The notes under the pieces were generated by a model. The model worked only from the letters and a program-made list of their open reading frames with translations, made no database searches and was not told where the DNA came from. Source: Arenicola marina (lineage: Eukaryota; Annelida; Polychaeta; Arenicolidae). From it: DNA of 64,000 nt. How positions within the stretch are numbered: the first letter of the stretch is position 1; each line of letters begins with the position of its first letter. This document shows positions 1-11,800 of the stretch, piece after piece. The translations under genes were made by a program, and so were the position numbers. The DNA lies in assembly GCA_964019135.1 (NCBI GenBank), contig OZ025263.1, positions 36,062,133-36,126,132 of the forward strand, written 5' to 3'.

Positions 1-1631
1 GAGTGAGGGCATGGAATGTTTACTGGCCACTGGGAGTGGGGTCATTGGGCGTTCACTGACCATTGGGAGTGGGGGCATTGGGTGTTCACTTACGACTGGG
101 AGTGGGGGCATGGAGTGTTCACTGGCCACTGGGAGTGGGGGCATTAAGTGTTCGCTGGCCATTAGGAGTGGGGGCATTAGGTGTTCACTGACCACTGGGA
201 GTGGGGGCATTGAGTGTTCACTGACCACTGGGAGTGGGGGCATTGGGTGTTCACTGACCCCTGGGAGTGGGGGCATTGGGCGTTCACTGACCACTGGGAG
301 TGGGGGCATTAAGTGTTCGCTGGCCATTAGGAGTGGGGGCATTAGGTGTTCACTGACCACTGGGAGTGGGGGCATTGGGTGTTCACTGACCCCTGGGAGT
401 GGGGGCATTGGGCGTTCACTGACCACTGGGAGTGGGGGCATTAAGTGTTCGCTGGCCATTAGGAGTGGGGGCATTGAGTGTTCACTGACCACTGGGAGTG
501 GGGGCATTGGGTGTTCACTGGCCACTGGGAGTGCGGGCATTGGGTGTTCACTGGCCACTGGGAGTGCGGGCATTGGGTGTTCACTGGCCACTGGGAGTGC
601 GGGCATTAGGTGTTCATTGAACACTGGGAGTGGGGGCATTGGGCGTTCACTGACCATTGGGAGTGGGGGCATTGGGTGTTCACTGACCCCTGGGAGTGGG
701 GGCATTGGGTTGGGGTCTCACTGGCCACTGGGAGTGGGGGCATTGGGTTGGGTTCTCACTGGCCACTGGAAGTAGGGGCATTGGGTGTTCACTGGCCACT
801 GGGAGTGGGGGCATTGGGTTGGGTTCTCACTGGCCACTTGGAGTGGGGGCATTGGGTTGGGTTCTCACTGGGCACTGGGAGTAGGGGCATTGGGTGTTCA
901 CTGGCCACTGGGAGTAGGGGCATTGGGTGTTCACTGGCCACTGGGAGTAGGGGCATTGGGTGTTCACTGACCACTGGGAGTAGGGGCATTGGGGATTCAC
1001 TGGCCACTGGGAGCGGGGGGCATTGGGTGTGCACTGACCACTTTGGGTGGGGACATTGGGGGTTCACTGGTCACTTGGAGTGGGGCATTAGGTGTTCACT
1101 GACTACTGGGAGTGGGGCATTGGGTGTTCGCTGGTCACTGGGAGTGGGGGCATTGGATATTCACTGACCACTGGGAGTGGGGGCATTGGGTGCTCACTGG
1201 TCACTGGGAGTGGGGCATTGGGTGTTCACTGACCACTGGGAGTGGGGGCATTGGGAGTTCACTGGCCACTGGGAGTGGGGGCATTGGGTGTTCACTGACC
1301 ACTGGGAGTGGGGCATTGGGTGCTCACTGGTCACTTGGAGTGGGGCATTGGGTGTTCACTGACCACTGAGAGTGGGGGCATTGGGAGTTCACTGGCCACT
1401 GGGAGTGGGGGCATTGGGTGTTCACTGACCACTGGGAGTGGGGGCATTGGGTGTTCACTGACCACTGGGAGTGGGGCATTGGGTGCTCACTGGTCACTTG
1501 GAGTGGGGCATTGGGTGTTCACTGACCACTGAGAGTGGGGGCATTGGGAGTTCACTGGCCACTGGGAGTGGGGCATTGGGAGTTCACTGACCACTGGGAG
1601 TGGGGGCATTGGGTATTCACTGACCACTGGG
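1..1631. repeat. 33-bp minisatellite array, cut by window start
   Basis: About 49 tandem copies of a G-rich unit of mostly 33 bp, recognisable by the words TGTTCACTGACCACTGGGAG and TGGGGGCATTGGG. Variant units lack one G of the GGGGG run (32 bp) or carry an expanded GGGTTGGGTTCTCACTGG start (near 705-880). Because 33 is a multiple of three and the unit lacks stops in some frames, repetitive 11-residue open frames appear (CSLTTGSGGIG); I read these as a by-product. Each unit has three closely spaced G runs. The array continues beyond the left edge and stops abruptly near 1631. Confidence 0.95.
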
Positions 1632-1701
1632 TGTATGCCGATGACTTACACTATCTGTATCTCTGCCTGGGCCGTGAAGTGTAACGGTGTGTCCGCCAAC
1701 G

Positions 1702-1717
1702 CCCCCCCCCCCCCCCC
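1702..1717. repeat. poly-C tract (16 C)
   Basis: Uninterrupted run of 16 C in the 208-bp unique spacer between the 33-bp and 12-bp arrays. Nothing else in that spacer (1632-1839) is recognisable. It is one of five long C or G homopolymers close to array borders in this window. Confidence 0.9.
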
Positions 1718-1839
1718 ACTCCCCTCCCCATCTACGGACATTAACCTGTTTCAGTGTTACTAAACCCCATGTGATTAGGTACAGCTTTTATGGCGTCATT
1801 GTTTCTGAAGTGTTTTGCGCCGGTTCACGGAGCACCCAT

Positions 1840-2541
1840 AACCACAGCCTGGACCACAGCCAGGACCACAGCCAGGACCACAGCCAGGACCACAGCCCGG
1901 ACCATAGCCAGGAGCACAGCCTGGACCACAGCCAGGACCACAGCGAGGATCACAACCAGAACCACAGCCAGGACCACAGCCTGGATCACAGCCAGAACCA
2001 CAGCCAGGACCACAGCCAGGACCACAGCCAGGACCACAGCTAGGACCACAGCCAGGACCACAGCCAGGACCACAGCCTGGATCACAGCCTGGACCATAGC
2101 CAGGACCACAGCCAGGACCACAGCCTGGACCACAGCCAGGCCACAGCCAGGACCACAGCCAGGACCCCAGCGAGGACCACAGCCAGGACCACAGCCTGGA
2201 TCACAGCCAGGACCACAGCCAGGACCAAGGCCATGACCACAGCCTGGACCAAAGCCAAGACCACAGCCAGGACCACAGCCAGGACCACAGCCTGGACCAC
2301 AGCCTGGACCACAGCCAGGACCACAGCCTGGATCACAGCCTGGACCACAGCCAGGACCACAGCCTGGACCACAACCAGGACCAAAACCAGGACCAAAGCC
2401 AGAACCACAGCCAGGTACACAGCTAGGAGCACAGCCATGACCACAGCCAGGACCACAGCCAGGATCACAGCCTGGACCACAGCCAGAACCACAGCCAGGA
2501 CCACAGCCTGGACCACAGCCAGGACCACAGCCAGGACCCCA
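1840..2541. repeat. 12-bp minisatellite array
   Basis: Roughly 58 copies of a 12-bp unit close to GGACCACAGCCA, with variants such as CCTGGA, AACCAC and GATCAC. Twelve is a multiple of three, so low-complexity frames appear on both strands (HSQD on plus, GPGC on minus). Nothing indicates translation: no flanking coding sequence, and plus-strand frames are broken by a stop at 2041-2043. Each unit contains GACCACA, matching the RUNX/CBF consensus RACCRCA; this may be chance. Confidence 0.93.
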
Positions 2542-3128
2542 GTTTTTACCATAGCAGGAGGCGGTCTTTACAATAGCAGATAGCGGTCTTAACAATAGCA
2601 CTAGGCGGTTTTTACAATGTAGTATTTACAATAGCAGGAAGCAGTATTTACAATTATAGCAGAAGGCGGTCCTCACAATAGCAGATAGCGGTCATTACAA
2701 TAGCAGGATGTAGTATTTACAATAGCAGATAGCGGTCATTACAAAAGCAGGATGTAGTATTTACAATAGCAGATAGCGGTCATTACAATAGCAGGGTGTA
2801 GTATTTACAATAGCAGATAGCGGTCATTACAATAGCAGGATGTAGTATTTACAATAGCAGATAGCGGTCATTACAAAAGCAGGATGTAGTATTTACAATA
2901 GCAGATAGCGGTCATTACAATAGCAGGATGTAGTATTTACAATAGCAGATGGCGGTCATTACAATAGCTGGATGTAGTATTTACAATAGTAGATAGCGGT
3001 CATTACAATAGCATGATGTAGTTTTTACAATAGCAGGAGGCAGTCTTTACAATAGCAGGAGGCAGTCTTTACAATAGCAGGAAGCGGTCTTTACAATAGC
3101 AGGATGTAGTTTTTACAATAGCAGGATT
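2542..3128. repeat. 22-bp minisatellite with 44-bp dimer structure
   Basis: About 26 copies of a 22-bp A/T-richer unit built around TTACAATAGCAG. In the centre (about 2680-2990) two monomer types alternate, one ending GATAGCGGTCA and one ending GATGTAGTAT, giving a 44-bp higher-order unit. The ends of the array are more diverged (GGAGGCGGTC and GGAAGCAGTA variants). It directly abuts the preceding 12-bp array with no spacer, although the two units share no obvious sequence. Confidence 0.92.
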
Positions 3129-4164
3129 CTTTGCAGTGTCAATTATAGATAATTGTATTCTGATATTGCTCCGTTTGACACATCCCCATATCACATAGTC
3201 CCGGGCCGCCAAATTCAAAGAATAATTCCTCCTTGTTGATTTCTGACTCCAAATATAAAATCTATGGCGAGCGGTTTGTCATTAATGGCGAGTGCTTGCT
3301 ATAATAGTACACACTGTGTGTCTAGTAACTATAAACTAATTCATGATCTAAAGGGCCGCAACTACCACTGTGGAAGATAATCAAAGGACAGAGTGGACTC
3401 GAAATGTTACAAATGTGTTTGAAAAGAGAATTTTTCTTAGTTTTCCTTACCAGGGATTTCGGGGTACTCCAGACCACGTGTTGCGGCCATTCCAGTATCT
3501 TTCGGTGTTTGGCAGTTCATGATGGAGGCACGAGAGTGGGAAATTGGGGGCTATTATATCAGCAAAGTGAACAGCTTGCTCACATGAATGACATGAATTA
3601 ATTACATTGGAAGGCATTGAAGGCTTATAGCAGTCGCCATTCTCTTTCTAACTGTGTCCAACACTTCCATGGTCGGCAACGTGACTACATATCATAGTAT
3701 CAAAGCCCGGTCATGCCTGACGCCCCCCTCACTCTCCCGCCTCCCCCCCCCCCCTGCCTTCAGTGTTTATCATACTTACGTAACGTCTGGAGTTACGTAT
3801 GACAGAGAATATGTCCTGACGAGAACGGAAAAAGGACACATCTTACTTGGTGTGATCACCTACAGTGATAGGCGACGAGTCTGGTCTCAATGTCTGTCTG
3901 TTCGTCTCTCCCACACGGCAATGAAGACCACACACCGACCCCCAGGGCTTGTCCTCGCCCATAACACCCCTCCCCCCTCCCCTCGCCCCGGTCTCGCTAC
4001 GTGGCGAGACTGACAAGCGAATCTCACATATGTCTTCAGAGTGCTTCGGGTCTGGCGGTGATAGGCGCTGCTCAGGTTTATTGCGCCACTAGAGCGCTCG
4101 ACGCCGTGACGGTGGCGGTGAGGACTGGAGGGCCAGGGATCGCAGAGATTAGTCGCCCCACCAA
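3129..4164. other. Unique stretch, no recognisable gene
   Basis: About 1 kb of non-tandem sequence between two arrays. The longest ATG-started frame is 65 codons (3404-3601, plus) and matches no family I know, so I take it as chance. It contains a C12 tract at 3743-3754, C-rich sequence around 3966-3985, and an inverted repeat with two TTACGTAA-like words at 3776-3800. I see no RNA gene or transposon terminus. Confidence 0.6.
3776..3800. promoter_or_regulatory. Paired TTACGTA words in an inverted repeat
   Basis: TACGTAAC (3777-3784) and GTTACGTA (3792-3799) form a perfect 8-bp inverted repeat with a 7-nt loop. TTACGTAA (3776-3783) and GTTACGTAT (3792-3800) match the PAR-bZIP/E4BP4-type consensus RTTAYGTAAY fully or nearly so. 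Function is not shown; no promoter or gene start is apparent nearby. Confidence 0.25.
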
Positions 4165-6091
4165 GGGCAGCCGTCCTGCTGCCCAGGGCGACCCAGGGCC
4201 AGCTGTCCTACTGCCCAGGGCGACCCAGGGCCAGCTGTCCTACTGCCCAGGGCGACCCACGGCCAGCTGTCCTGTTGCCCAGGGCGACCCAGGGCCAGCT
4301 GTCCTGTTGCCCAGGGCGACCCACGACCAGCTGTCCTACTGCCCAGGGCGACCCACGGCCAGCCGTTCTGTTGCCCAGAGCGACCCACGGCCAGCTGTCC
4401 TGCTGCCCAGGGCGGCCCAGGGCCAGCTGTCCTACTGCCCAGGGCGACCCACGGCCAGCTGTCCTGCTGCCCAGGGCGACCCACGGCCAGCTGTCCTGCT
4501 GCCCAGGGCGACCCACGGCCAGCTGTCATACTGCCCAGGGCGACCCACGGCCAGCTGTCATACTGCCCAGGGCGACCCACGGCCAGCTGTCCTGCTGCCC
4601 AGGGCGACCCACGGCCAGCTGTCCTGCTGCCCAGGGCGACCCACGACCAGCTGTTCTGTTGCCCAGAGCGACCCAGGGTCAGCTGTCCTGTTGCCCAGAG
4701 CGACCCACGGCCAGCTGTCCTGTTGCCCAGGGCGACCCACGGCCAGCTGTCCTGTTGCCCAGAGCGACCCACGGCCATCTGTCCTGCTGCCCAGGGCGAC
4801 CCAGGGCCAGCTGTCCTGTTGCCCAGAGCGACTCACGGCCAGCTGTCCTGCTGCCCAGGGCGACCCACGGCCAGCTGTCCTGGTGCCCAGGGCGACCCAC
4901 GACCAGCTGTCCTGTTGCCCAGAGCGACTCACGGCCAGCTGTCCTGCTGCCCAGGGCGACCCACGGCCAGCTGTCCTGCTGCCCAGGGCGACCCACGGCC
5001 AGCTGTCCTGCTGCCCAGGGCGACCCACGGCCAGCTGTCCTGTTGCCCAGGGCGACCCACGACCAGCTGTCCTGTTGCCCAGAGCGACCCACGGCCAGCT
5101 GTCCTGTTGCCCAGGGCGACCCAGGGTCAGCTGTCCTGTTGCCCAGGGCGACCCACGGCCAGCTATCCTGTTGCCCATGGAGACCCACTGGGCGACCCAC
5201 GGCCAGCTGTCTGGCTGCCCAGGGCGACCCACGGCCAGCTGTCATACTGCCCAGGGCGACCCACGGCCAGCTGTCCTGTTGCCCAGGGCGACCCACGGCC
5301 AGCCATCCTGCTGCCCAGGGCGACCCACGGCCAGCTGTCCGGCTGCCCAGGGCGACCCACGGCCAGCTGTCCTGCTGCCCAGGGTGACCCACGGCCAGCT
5401 GTCCTGTTGCCCAGGGCGACCCACGGCCAGCTGTCATACTGCCCAGGGCGACCCACGGCCAGCTGTCCGGCTGCCCAGGGCGACCCACGGCCAGCTGTCC
5501 TGCTGCCCAGGGTGACCCACGGCCAGCTGTCCTGTTGCCCAGGGCGACCCACGGCCAGCTGTCATACTGCCCAGGGCGACCCACGGCCAGCTGTCCTGTT
5601 GCCCAGGGCGACCCACGGCCAGCCGTTCTGCTGCCCAGGGCGACCCACGACCAGCTGTCATACTGCCCACGGCGACCCACGGCCCGCTGTCTGGCTGCCC
5701 AGGGCGACCCACGACCAGCTGTCCTGTTGCCCAGGGCGACCCACGGCCAGCTGTCCTGTTGCCCAGGGCGACCCACGGCCAACCGTCCTGCTGCCTAGGG
5801 CGACCCACTGGGCGACCCACGGCCAGCTGTCTTGTTGCCCAGGGCGACCCAGGGCCAGCCGTCCTGCTACCCAGGGCGACCCACGGCCAGCTGTCCTGCT
5901 GCCCAGGGCGACCCACGGCCAGCTGTCCTGTTGGCCAGGGTGACCCACGGCCAACTGTCCTGTTGCCCAGGGCGACCCACGGCCAGCTGTCCTGTTGGCC
6001 AGGGTGACCGACGGCCAGCTGTCCTGTTGCCCAGGGCGACCCACGGCCAACTGTCCTGTTGCCCAGGGCGACCCACGGCCAGCTGTCTGGT
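4165..6091. repeat. 32-bp minisatellite array
   Basis: About 60 copies of a 32-bp unit with words GGCCAGCTGTCCTG and CCCAGGGCGACCCAC. Two 18-bp-scale insertions (ACTGGGCGACCCAC) occur near 5186 and 5807. Thirty-two is not a multiple of three and the unit has no stop on either strand, so each frame reads through all phases with a 96-bp (32-codon) super-period. That explains the several hundred-codon open frames on both strands; I do not call them genes. Each unit has the E-box CAGCTG. Confidence 0.95.
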
Positions 6092-7123
6092 TCACACTGG
6101 GCCTTATGATGTACCTCATGTCCTTGATGTACCACCGGTCGTGGCTGTGTGATGGCCAAACTCTGACCACTGTTGACGCAAAGACCCACACATCACACCC
6201 ATAACATAACAGTGAGACCGGACGGACAGCGGGCTGCAGGTCGTAACCGCTCACCTTATAGATTTATTTAAGTTATGTGCTCATAATATTACCCTTCACG
6301 ATCACATTTATGCTCATATTTTGATCCTTATCTCGCTGCATAGATATTAAATTCTCACGACTTATGGTCCATTGATATAGAGCAATTACAAAACACGCCG
6401 CGAAGCGGGATTCAATTATGATACGATCGGATACATGGAAAAAACAAACTATTTCTTGTTTAAATTACGAAATATCTTAACATAATGAACCATTCCATGT
6501 GCATTTTATATATATTGACAGATACAGAATTTCTTCTGCGTCGGATTTGACATGTCTGAGAGTGATTAGTGCCTATAAAAAAATCGATTTACAGCTAATT
6601 TGTTTTTAAGATGTGGGGGTCAAAATGGCGACCGAGAATATATTTAGCTATGCATTTGGCAAGTCCACCACCTGATTCCCGGCTCCTGACATGTCAGGCA
6701 ATGTAAAGAACAAAGAACGGCGCATTGTCCCTCCATTTGGTAGTCAATCTCAAGGTCTCGGGGCTGCTATATATAATGCATAGGCTGAATACTGGCGTTC
6801 GGTCAACATGGGGTGAGGTACGTCTGCTGTTAACGCTATTGTTGGACGCTATCTCAGCTTGGTAACAAGCAGATTCAGATTTAGGAGTCATTCAGATTTT
6901 GAATGGGATCAATAAACTTTGTCTAACTTGTGGGGTGGGGCGGGGGGGGGGGGGCGTCAGCCAACTCAAACTTAAAGTTTCCTTTTGTTTTTATGACTTG
7001 GCCAATAGACTGAAGTGGCCGAGCCACCGGTTAGTCAGCCCGGAGCCCACGCCCCGGCACAGACCATGGAGGAGGGCGTTATGACTGGCGCCAACTACTG
7101 CATGGCGGGCCGGGCACCAGGCT
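6092..7123. other. Unique stretch, no recognisable gene
   Basis: About 1 kb of non-repetitive, A/T-richer sequence. The longest frames are 60-65 codons and unrecognised. It holds a G13 homopolymer (6942-6954). I looked for tRNA-like boxes, transposon ends and known coding motifs and saw none. Confidence 0.55.
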
Positions 7124-7260
7124 GAACACTAGACGAGAACCAGCCAGGCAGTTTGCACTTTAGCTCATTCGAACACTAGACGAGACCCAGCCAGGCAGTT
7201 TGCACTTTAGCTGAGTCGAACATTAAACAAGACCCAGCCAGGCAGTTTGCACTTTATCGA
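7124..7260. repeat. 47-bp repeat, three copies
   Basis: Units at 7124-7170, 7171-7217 and 7218-7260 (last one slightly short). They share GAACACTAGACGAGACCCAG followed by CCAGGCAGTTTGCACTTTAG. The third unit is the most diverged (GAACATTAAACAAG). Confidence 0.9.
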
Positions 7261-7341
7261 AGAAAATCTAATTAAAACTCAAAATCATAAAAAACCCAAG
7301 TGGAATTTAATTCAATTCAAATGATCGGCAGACCCACTGTG

Positions 7342-7952
7342 GCCAGCAGAGGGCGCTCGTTCCTCACACTCTGCCACCAGAGGGCGCTCGTTCCTCACTC
7401 TGTCACCAGAGGGAGCTTGTTCTTCACACTATGCCACCAGAGGGAGCTCGTTCCTCACTCTGCAAGTAGAGACGGCTCGTTCCTCACACTCTGCCACCAG
7501 AGGGCGCTCGTTTCTCGCACTCTGCCATCAGAGGGAGCTCGTTCCTCGCACTCTGCCACCAGAGGGCGCTCGTTCCTCGCACTCTGCCATCAGAGGGCGC
7601 TCGTTCCTCGCACTCTGCCACCAGAGAGCGCTCGTTCCTCGCACTCTGCCACCAGAGGGCGCTCGTTCCTCGCACTCTGCCACCAGAGGGCGCTCGTTCC
7701 TCACACTCTGCCAGTAGAGGGCGCTCGTTCCTCACACTGTGCCAGCAGAGGGAGCTCGTCTCTCACACTCTGCCATCAGAGGGCACTCGTTCCTGACACT
7801 CTGCCACCAGAGGGCGTTCGTTCCTCACACTCTGCCAGCAGAGGCAGCTCGTTCCTCACTCTGCCAGCAGAGAGAGTTCGTTTCTCAGTCTGCCAGCAGA
7901 GGGAGCTCGTTCCTCACAATCCGCCACCAGAGGGAGCTCGTTTCTCACATTA
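7342..7952. repeat. 31-bp minisatellite carrying CTCF-like sites
   Basis: Twenty tandem units, spaced 31 bp (sixteen steps of 31, with steps of 29 near 7374-7403, 7434-7463, 7835-7864 and 7864-7893). Unit words are CCACCAGAGGGCGCT and CGTTCCTCACACTCTG. The first word fits the CTCF core consensus CCASYAGRKGGCRSY. Open frames with SHSATRGRS-type repeats cross the array, but they change phase with the 31-bp period and are not credible proteins. Confidence 0.93.
7343..7938 (+). promoter_or_regulatory. Tandem cluster of CTCF-consensus words
   Basis: The 15-mer CCASYAGRKGGCRSY, a common rendering of the CTCF core motif, was checked by eye at each repeat. Perfect matches start at 7343, 7374, 7494, 7556, 7649, 7680 and 7711. 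Single-mismatch copies start at 7434, 7587, 7618, 7742, 7773, 7804, 7893 and 7924. Five copies have two or more mismatches (7403, 7463, 7525, 7835, 7864). All point the same way. The motif is known mainly from vertebrates but CTCF is broadly conserved in bilaterians. Occupancy in this organism is inference; the right half of the array has decayed more than the left. Confidence 0.5.
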
Positions 7953-8885
7953 CCTCTGTCCCACGTAACCGCCAACCTCACGGTTAACTTCAACGGTGCT
8001 GGGGTCACGAATGGTCTTAGAGGGTTGTTTGGGTTAAATTGTGTATCTTCGACGCAAAATTTGAAAAATGTATGTCGTAAGATCAAAATGGAAGGGTTTA
8101 ATGAAGAAATATTTCAAAATAACGAGGGGTCAAAGTGCAAAGCATTTCACCCCTTTGACCTCGATCGAACCAGAAAACATAGATCAAAAGTAACATGGCT
8201 TCTAAGTTGGAGGCTGCCTGTAGGTGTCAGACGCCTGAATGACCACGTCTGTTACATCATTAATGTTAAGTGTCGGAATAAAGCAGCGGACACCTGACTC
8301 CGTCTTCTCCCCCCGGGTCCCCGTCCGTGTCCGACATACACTCCCACTCCCGATACTGTGTGGAACCTGCTGTTGTTCTACTAGTGTGGAAGACACAGAC
8401 AGTGGCTCCACCTCGCCAACATCATTATCATGAAAGTAATAACGCCTACGAGTACATCTATTTCATGTAATGTTTGTCGACATTTCATGCTCCCGAACAA
8501 GTTCAGTAGGTTTCTTCACGCCTTGTATCGTTGGTCCATGCTGTGTTGGAAAAACATACCGTGTATGGAAATCCTTCTCAGTGATGTCATGGAAGCGTGT
8601 CCTGAATTTCACGGTGGCCGATTTTGACGACGAGGACAACGAACGCAGCTGAAAACAAAATTAAAACCCTGCCGCCACATCCGGCGCCCCCCCCCCCTCT
8701 CTCCCCGCGACCGCGACCGCCACCCTCCCAACCACCAAAACCGGGAGCTCCCTCTAGAAACTACCGCGCGTCTCACGGACCCTTAGCCCCACAACCCCCG
8801 CGCCCACCCCCTCTCCATTCCAATCTCCCCGCCCCCTCTCGCCTCTCCGCCCTTCCGCCGATCCACGCCCTCCCGCCCTCTCTAG
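7953..8885. other. Unique stretch, C-rich at its right end
   Basis: About 930 bp of mostly non-repetitive sequence. It contains two inverted nuclear-receptor-like DR1 words (8127-8161), small unrecognised ORFs, and from about 8680 a very C-rich tract with C11 at 8687-8697 that runs up to the 41-bp array. No gene family is recognised. Confidence 0.55.
8088..8297 (+). CDS. Hypothetical small ORF, 69 aa, doubtful
   Basis: An ATG-started frame of 69 codons with a good initiation context (AAAATGG) and stop at 8295-8297. The product is rich in Lys, Arg and Asn, with no signal peptide, membrane segment or motif I recognise. It lies in unique sequence between two arrays, with no partner exon or neighbouring gene visible. 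It could be a chance frame or the remnant of a larger gene. I list it because it is among the longest frames in non-repeat DNA with a plausible start; the nuclear-receptor-like words at 8127-8161 fall inside it. Confidence 0.12.
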   Translation: MEGFNEEIFQNNEGSKCKAFHPFDLDRTRKHRSKVTWLLSWRLPVGVRRLNDHVCYIINVKCRNKAADT

Positions 8886-11800
8886 CACCCAGTGACAGAT
8901 CAAGGCCGGACTGTGACTCTCACCGACACCCAGTGACAGATCATGGCCGGAATGTGGCTCTCACCAACACCCAGTGACAGATCATGGCCGGACTGTGACT
9001 CTCACCAACACCCAGTGACAGACCATGGCCGGACTGTGGCTCTCACCGACACCCAGTGACAGATCATGGCCGGACTGTGACTCTCACCGACACCCAGTGA
9101 CAGATCATGGCCGGACTGTGACTCTCACCGACACCCAGTGACAGATCATGGCCGGACTGTGGCTCTCACCGACACCCAGTGACAGATCATGGCCGGACTG
9201 TGACTCTCACCAACACCCAGTGACAGATCATGGCCGGACTGTGACTCTCACCAACACCCAGTGACAGATCATGGCCGGACTGTGACTCTCACCGACACCC
9301 AGTGACAGATCATGGCCGGACTGTGGCTCTCACCGCCACCCAGTGACAGATCATGGCCGGAATGTGGCTCTCACCGACACCCAGTGACAGATCATGGCCG
9401 GACTGTGACTCTCACCGACACCCAGTGACAGATCATGGCCGGACTGTGGCTCTCACCGACACCCAGCGACAGATCATGGCCGGACTGTGACTCTCACCAA
9501 CACCCAGTGACAGATCATGGCCGGACTGTGGCTCTCACCGACACCTAGTGACAGATCATGGCCGGACTGTGACTCTCACCGACACCCAGTGACAGATCAT
9601 GGCCGGACTGTGGCTCTCACCGACACCCAGTGACAGATCATGGCCGGACTGTGACTCTCACCAACACCCAGTGACAGATCATGGCCGGCCTGTGGCTCTC
9701 ACCAACACCCAGTAACACATCATGGCCGGACTGTGGCTCTCACCGACACCCAGCGACAGATCATGGCCGGACTGTGACTCTCACCGACACCCAGTGACAG
9801 ATCATGGCCGGACTGTGGCTCTCACCGATACCCAGTGACAGATCATGGCCGGACTGTGGCTCTCACCAACACCCAGTGACACATCATGGCCGGACTGTGA
9901 CTCTCACCGACACCCAGTGACAGATCATGGCCGGACTGTGACTCTCACCGACACCCAGTGACAGATCATGGCCGGACTGTGGTTCTCACCGACACCCAGT
10001 GACAGATCATGGCCGGACTGTGGCTCTCACCGACACCCAGTGACAGATCATGGCCGGACTGTGACTCTCACCGACACCCAGTGACAGATCATGGCCGGAC
10101 TGTGACTCTCACCGACACCCAGTGACATATCATGGCCGGACTGTGACTCTCACCGACACCCAGTGACAGATCATGGCCGGACTGTGGCTCTCACCGACAC
10201 CCAGTGACAGATCATGGCCGGACTGTGACTCTCACCGACACCCAGTGACAGATCATGGCCGGACTGTGACTCTCACCGACACCCAGTGACAGATCATGGC
10301 CGGACTGTGGCTCTCACCGCCACCCAGTGACATATCATGGCCGGACTGTGGCTCTCACCGACACCCAGTGACAGATCATGGCCGGACTGTGACTTTCACC
10401 GACACCCAGTGACAGATCATGGCCGAACTGTGGCTCTCACCGACACCCAGTGACAGATCATGGCCGGCCTGTGGCTCTCACCAACACCCAGTGACACATC
10501 ATGGCCGGACTGTGGCTCTCACCGACACCCAGCGACAGATCATGGCCGGACTGTGACTCTCACCAACACCCAGTGACAGATCATGGCCGGACTGTGGCTC
10601 TCACCGACACCTAGTGACAGATCATGGCCGGACTGTGACTCTCACCGACACCCAGTGACAGATCATGGCCGGACTGTGGCTCTCACCGACACCCAGTGAC
10701 AGATCATGGCCGGACTGTGGCTCTCACCAACCCCCAGTGACAGGTCATGGCCGGACTGTGACTCTCACCGACACCCAGTGACAGATCATGGCCGGCCTGT
10801 GGCTCTCACCGCCACCCAGTGACATATCATGGCCGGACTGTGGCTCTCACCGACACCCAGTGACAGATCATGGCCGGACTGTGACTCTCACCGACACCCA
10901 GTGACAGATCATGGCCGGACTGTGGCTCTCACCGACACCCAGTGACAGTTCATGGCCGGCCTGTGGCTCTCACCGACACCCAGTGACAGATCATGGCCGG
11001 ACTGTGGCTCTCACCGACACCCAGTGACAGATCATGGCCGGCCTGTGGCTCTCACCGACACCCAGTGACAGATCATGGCCGGACTGTGGCTCTCACCAAC
11101 ACCCAGTGACACATCATGGCCGCACTGTGGCTCTCACCGACACCCAGTGACAGATCATGGCCGGACTGTGACTCTCACCGACACCCAGTGACAGATCATG
11201 GCCGGACTGTGGCTCTCACCGACACCCAGTGACAGATCATGGCCGGACTGTGGCTCTCACCGACACCCAGTGACAGATCATGGCCGGACTGTGGCTCTCA
11301 CCGACACCCAGTGACAGATCATGGCCGGACTGTGACTCTCACCGACACCCAGTGACAGATCATGGCCGGACTGTGGCTCTCACCGACACCCAGTGACAGA
11401 TCATGGCCGGACTGTGACTCTCACCGACACCCAGTGACAGATCATGGCCGGACTGTGACTCTCACCGACACCCAGTGACAGATCATGGCCGGACTGTGAC
11501 TCTCACCAACACCCAGTGACAGATCATGGCCGGACTGTGACTCTCACCGACACCCAGTGACAGATCATGGCCGGACTGTGGCGCTTACCGACACCCAGTG
11601 ACAGATCATGGCCGGACAGTGGCTCTCACCGACACCCAGTGACAGATCATGGCCGGTCTGTGGCTCTCACCGCCACCCAGTGACATATAATGGCCTGACT
11701 GTGGCTCTCACCGACACCCAGTGACAGATCATGGCCGGACTGTGACTCTCACCGACACTCAGTGACAGATCATCGCCGGACTGTGGCTCTCACCGACACC

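Noticed and set aside
1687-2601. HSQD-repeat and GPGC-repeat proteins in the 12-bp array, which resemble low-complexity structural or adhesive proteins
   Set aside because: Simple translation of a 12-bp repeat. Other frames of the same DNA are equally open and the repeat has no coding context.
4001-6254. Long overlapping frames in the 32-bp array
   Set aside because: The unit has no stop on either strand and 32 bp cycles through all phases, so many frames are open at once. Composition is pure repeat.
7342-7952. CRISPR-like array of about 31-bp repeats
   Set aside because: Repeats are directly adjacent with no unique spacers, no cas genes are present and the context is eukaryotic.
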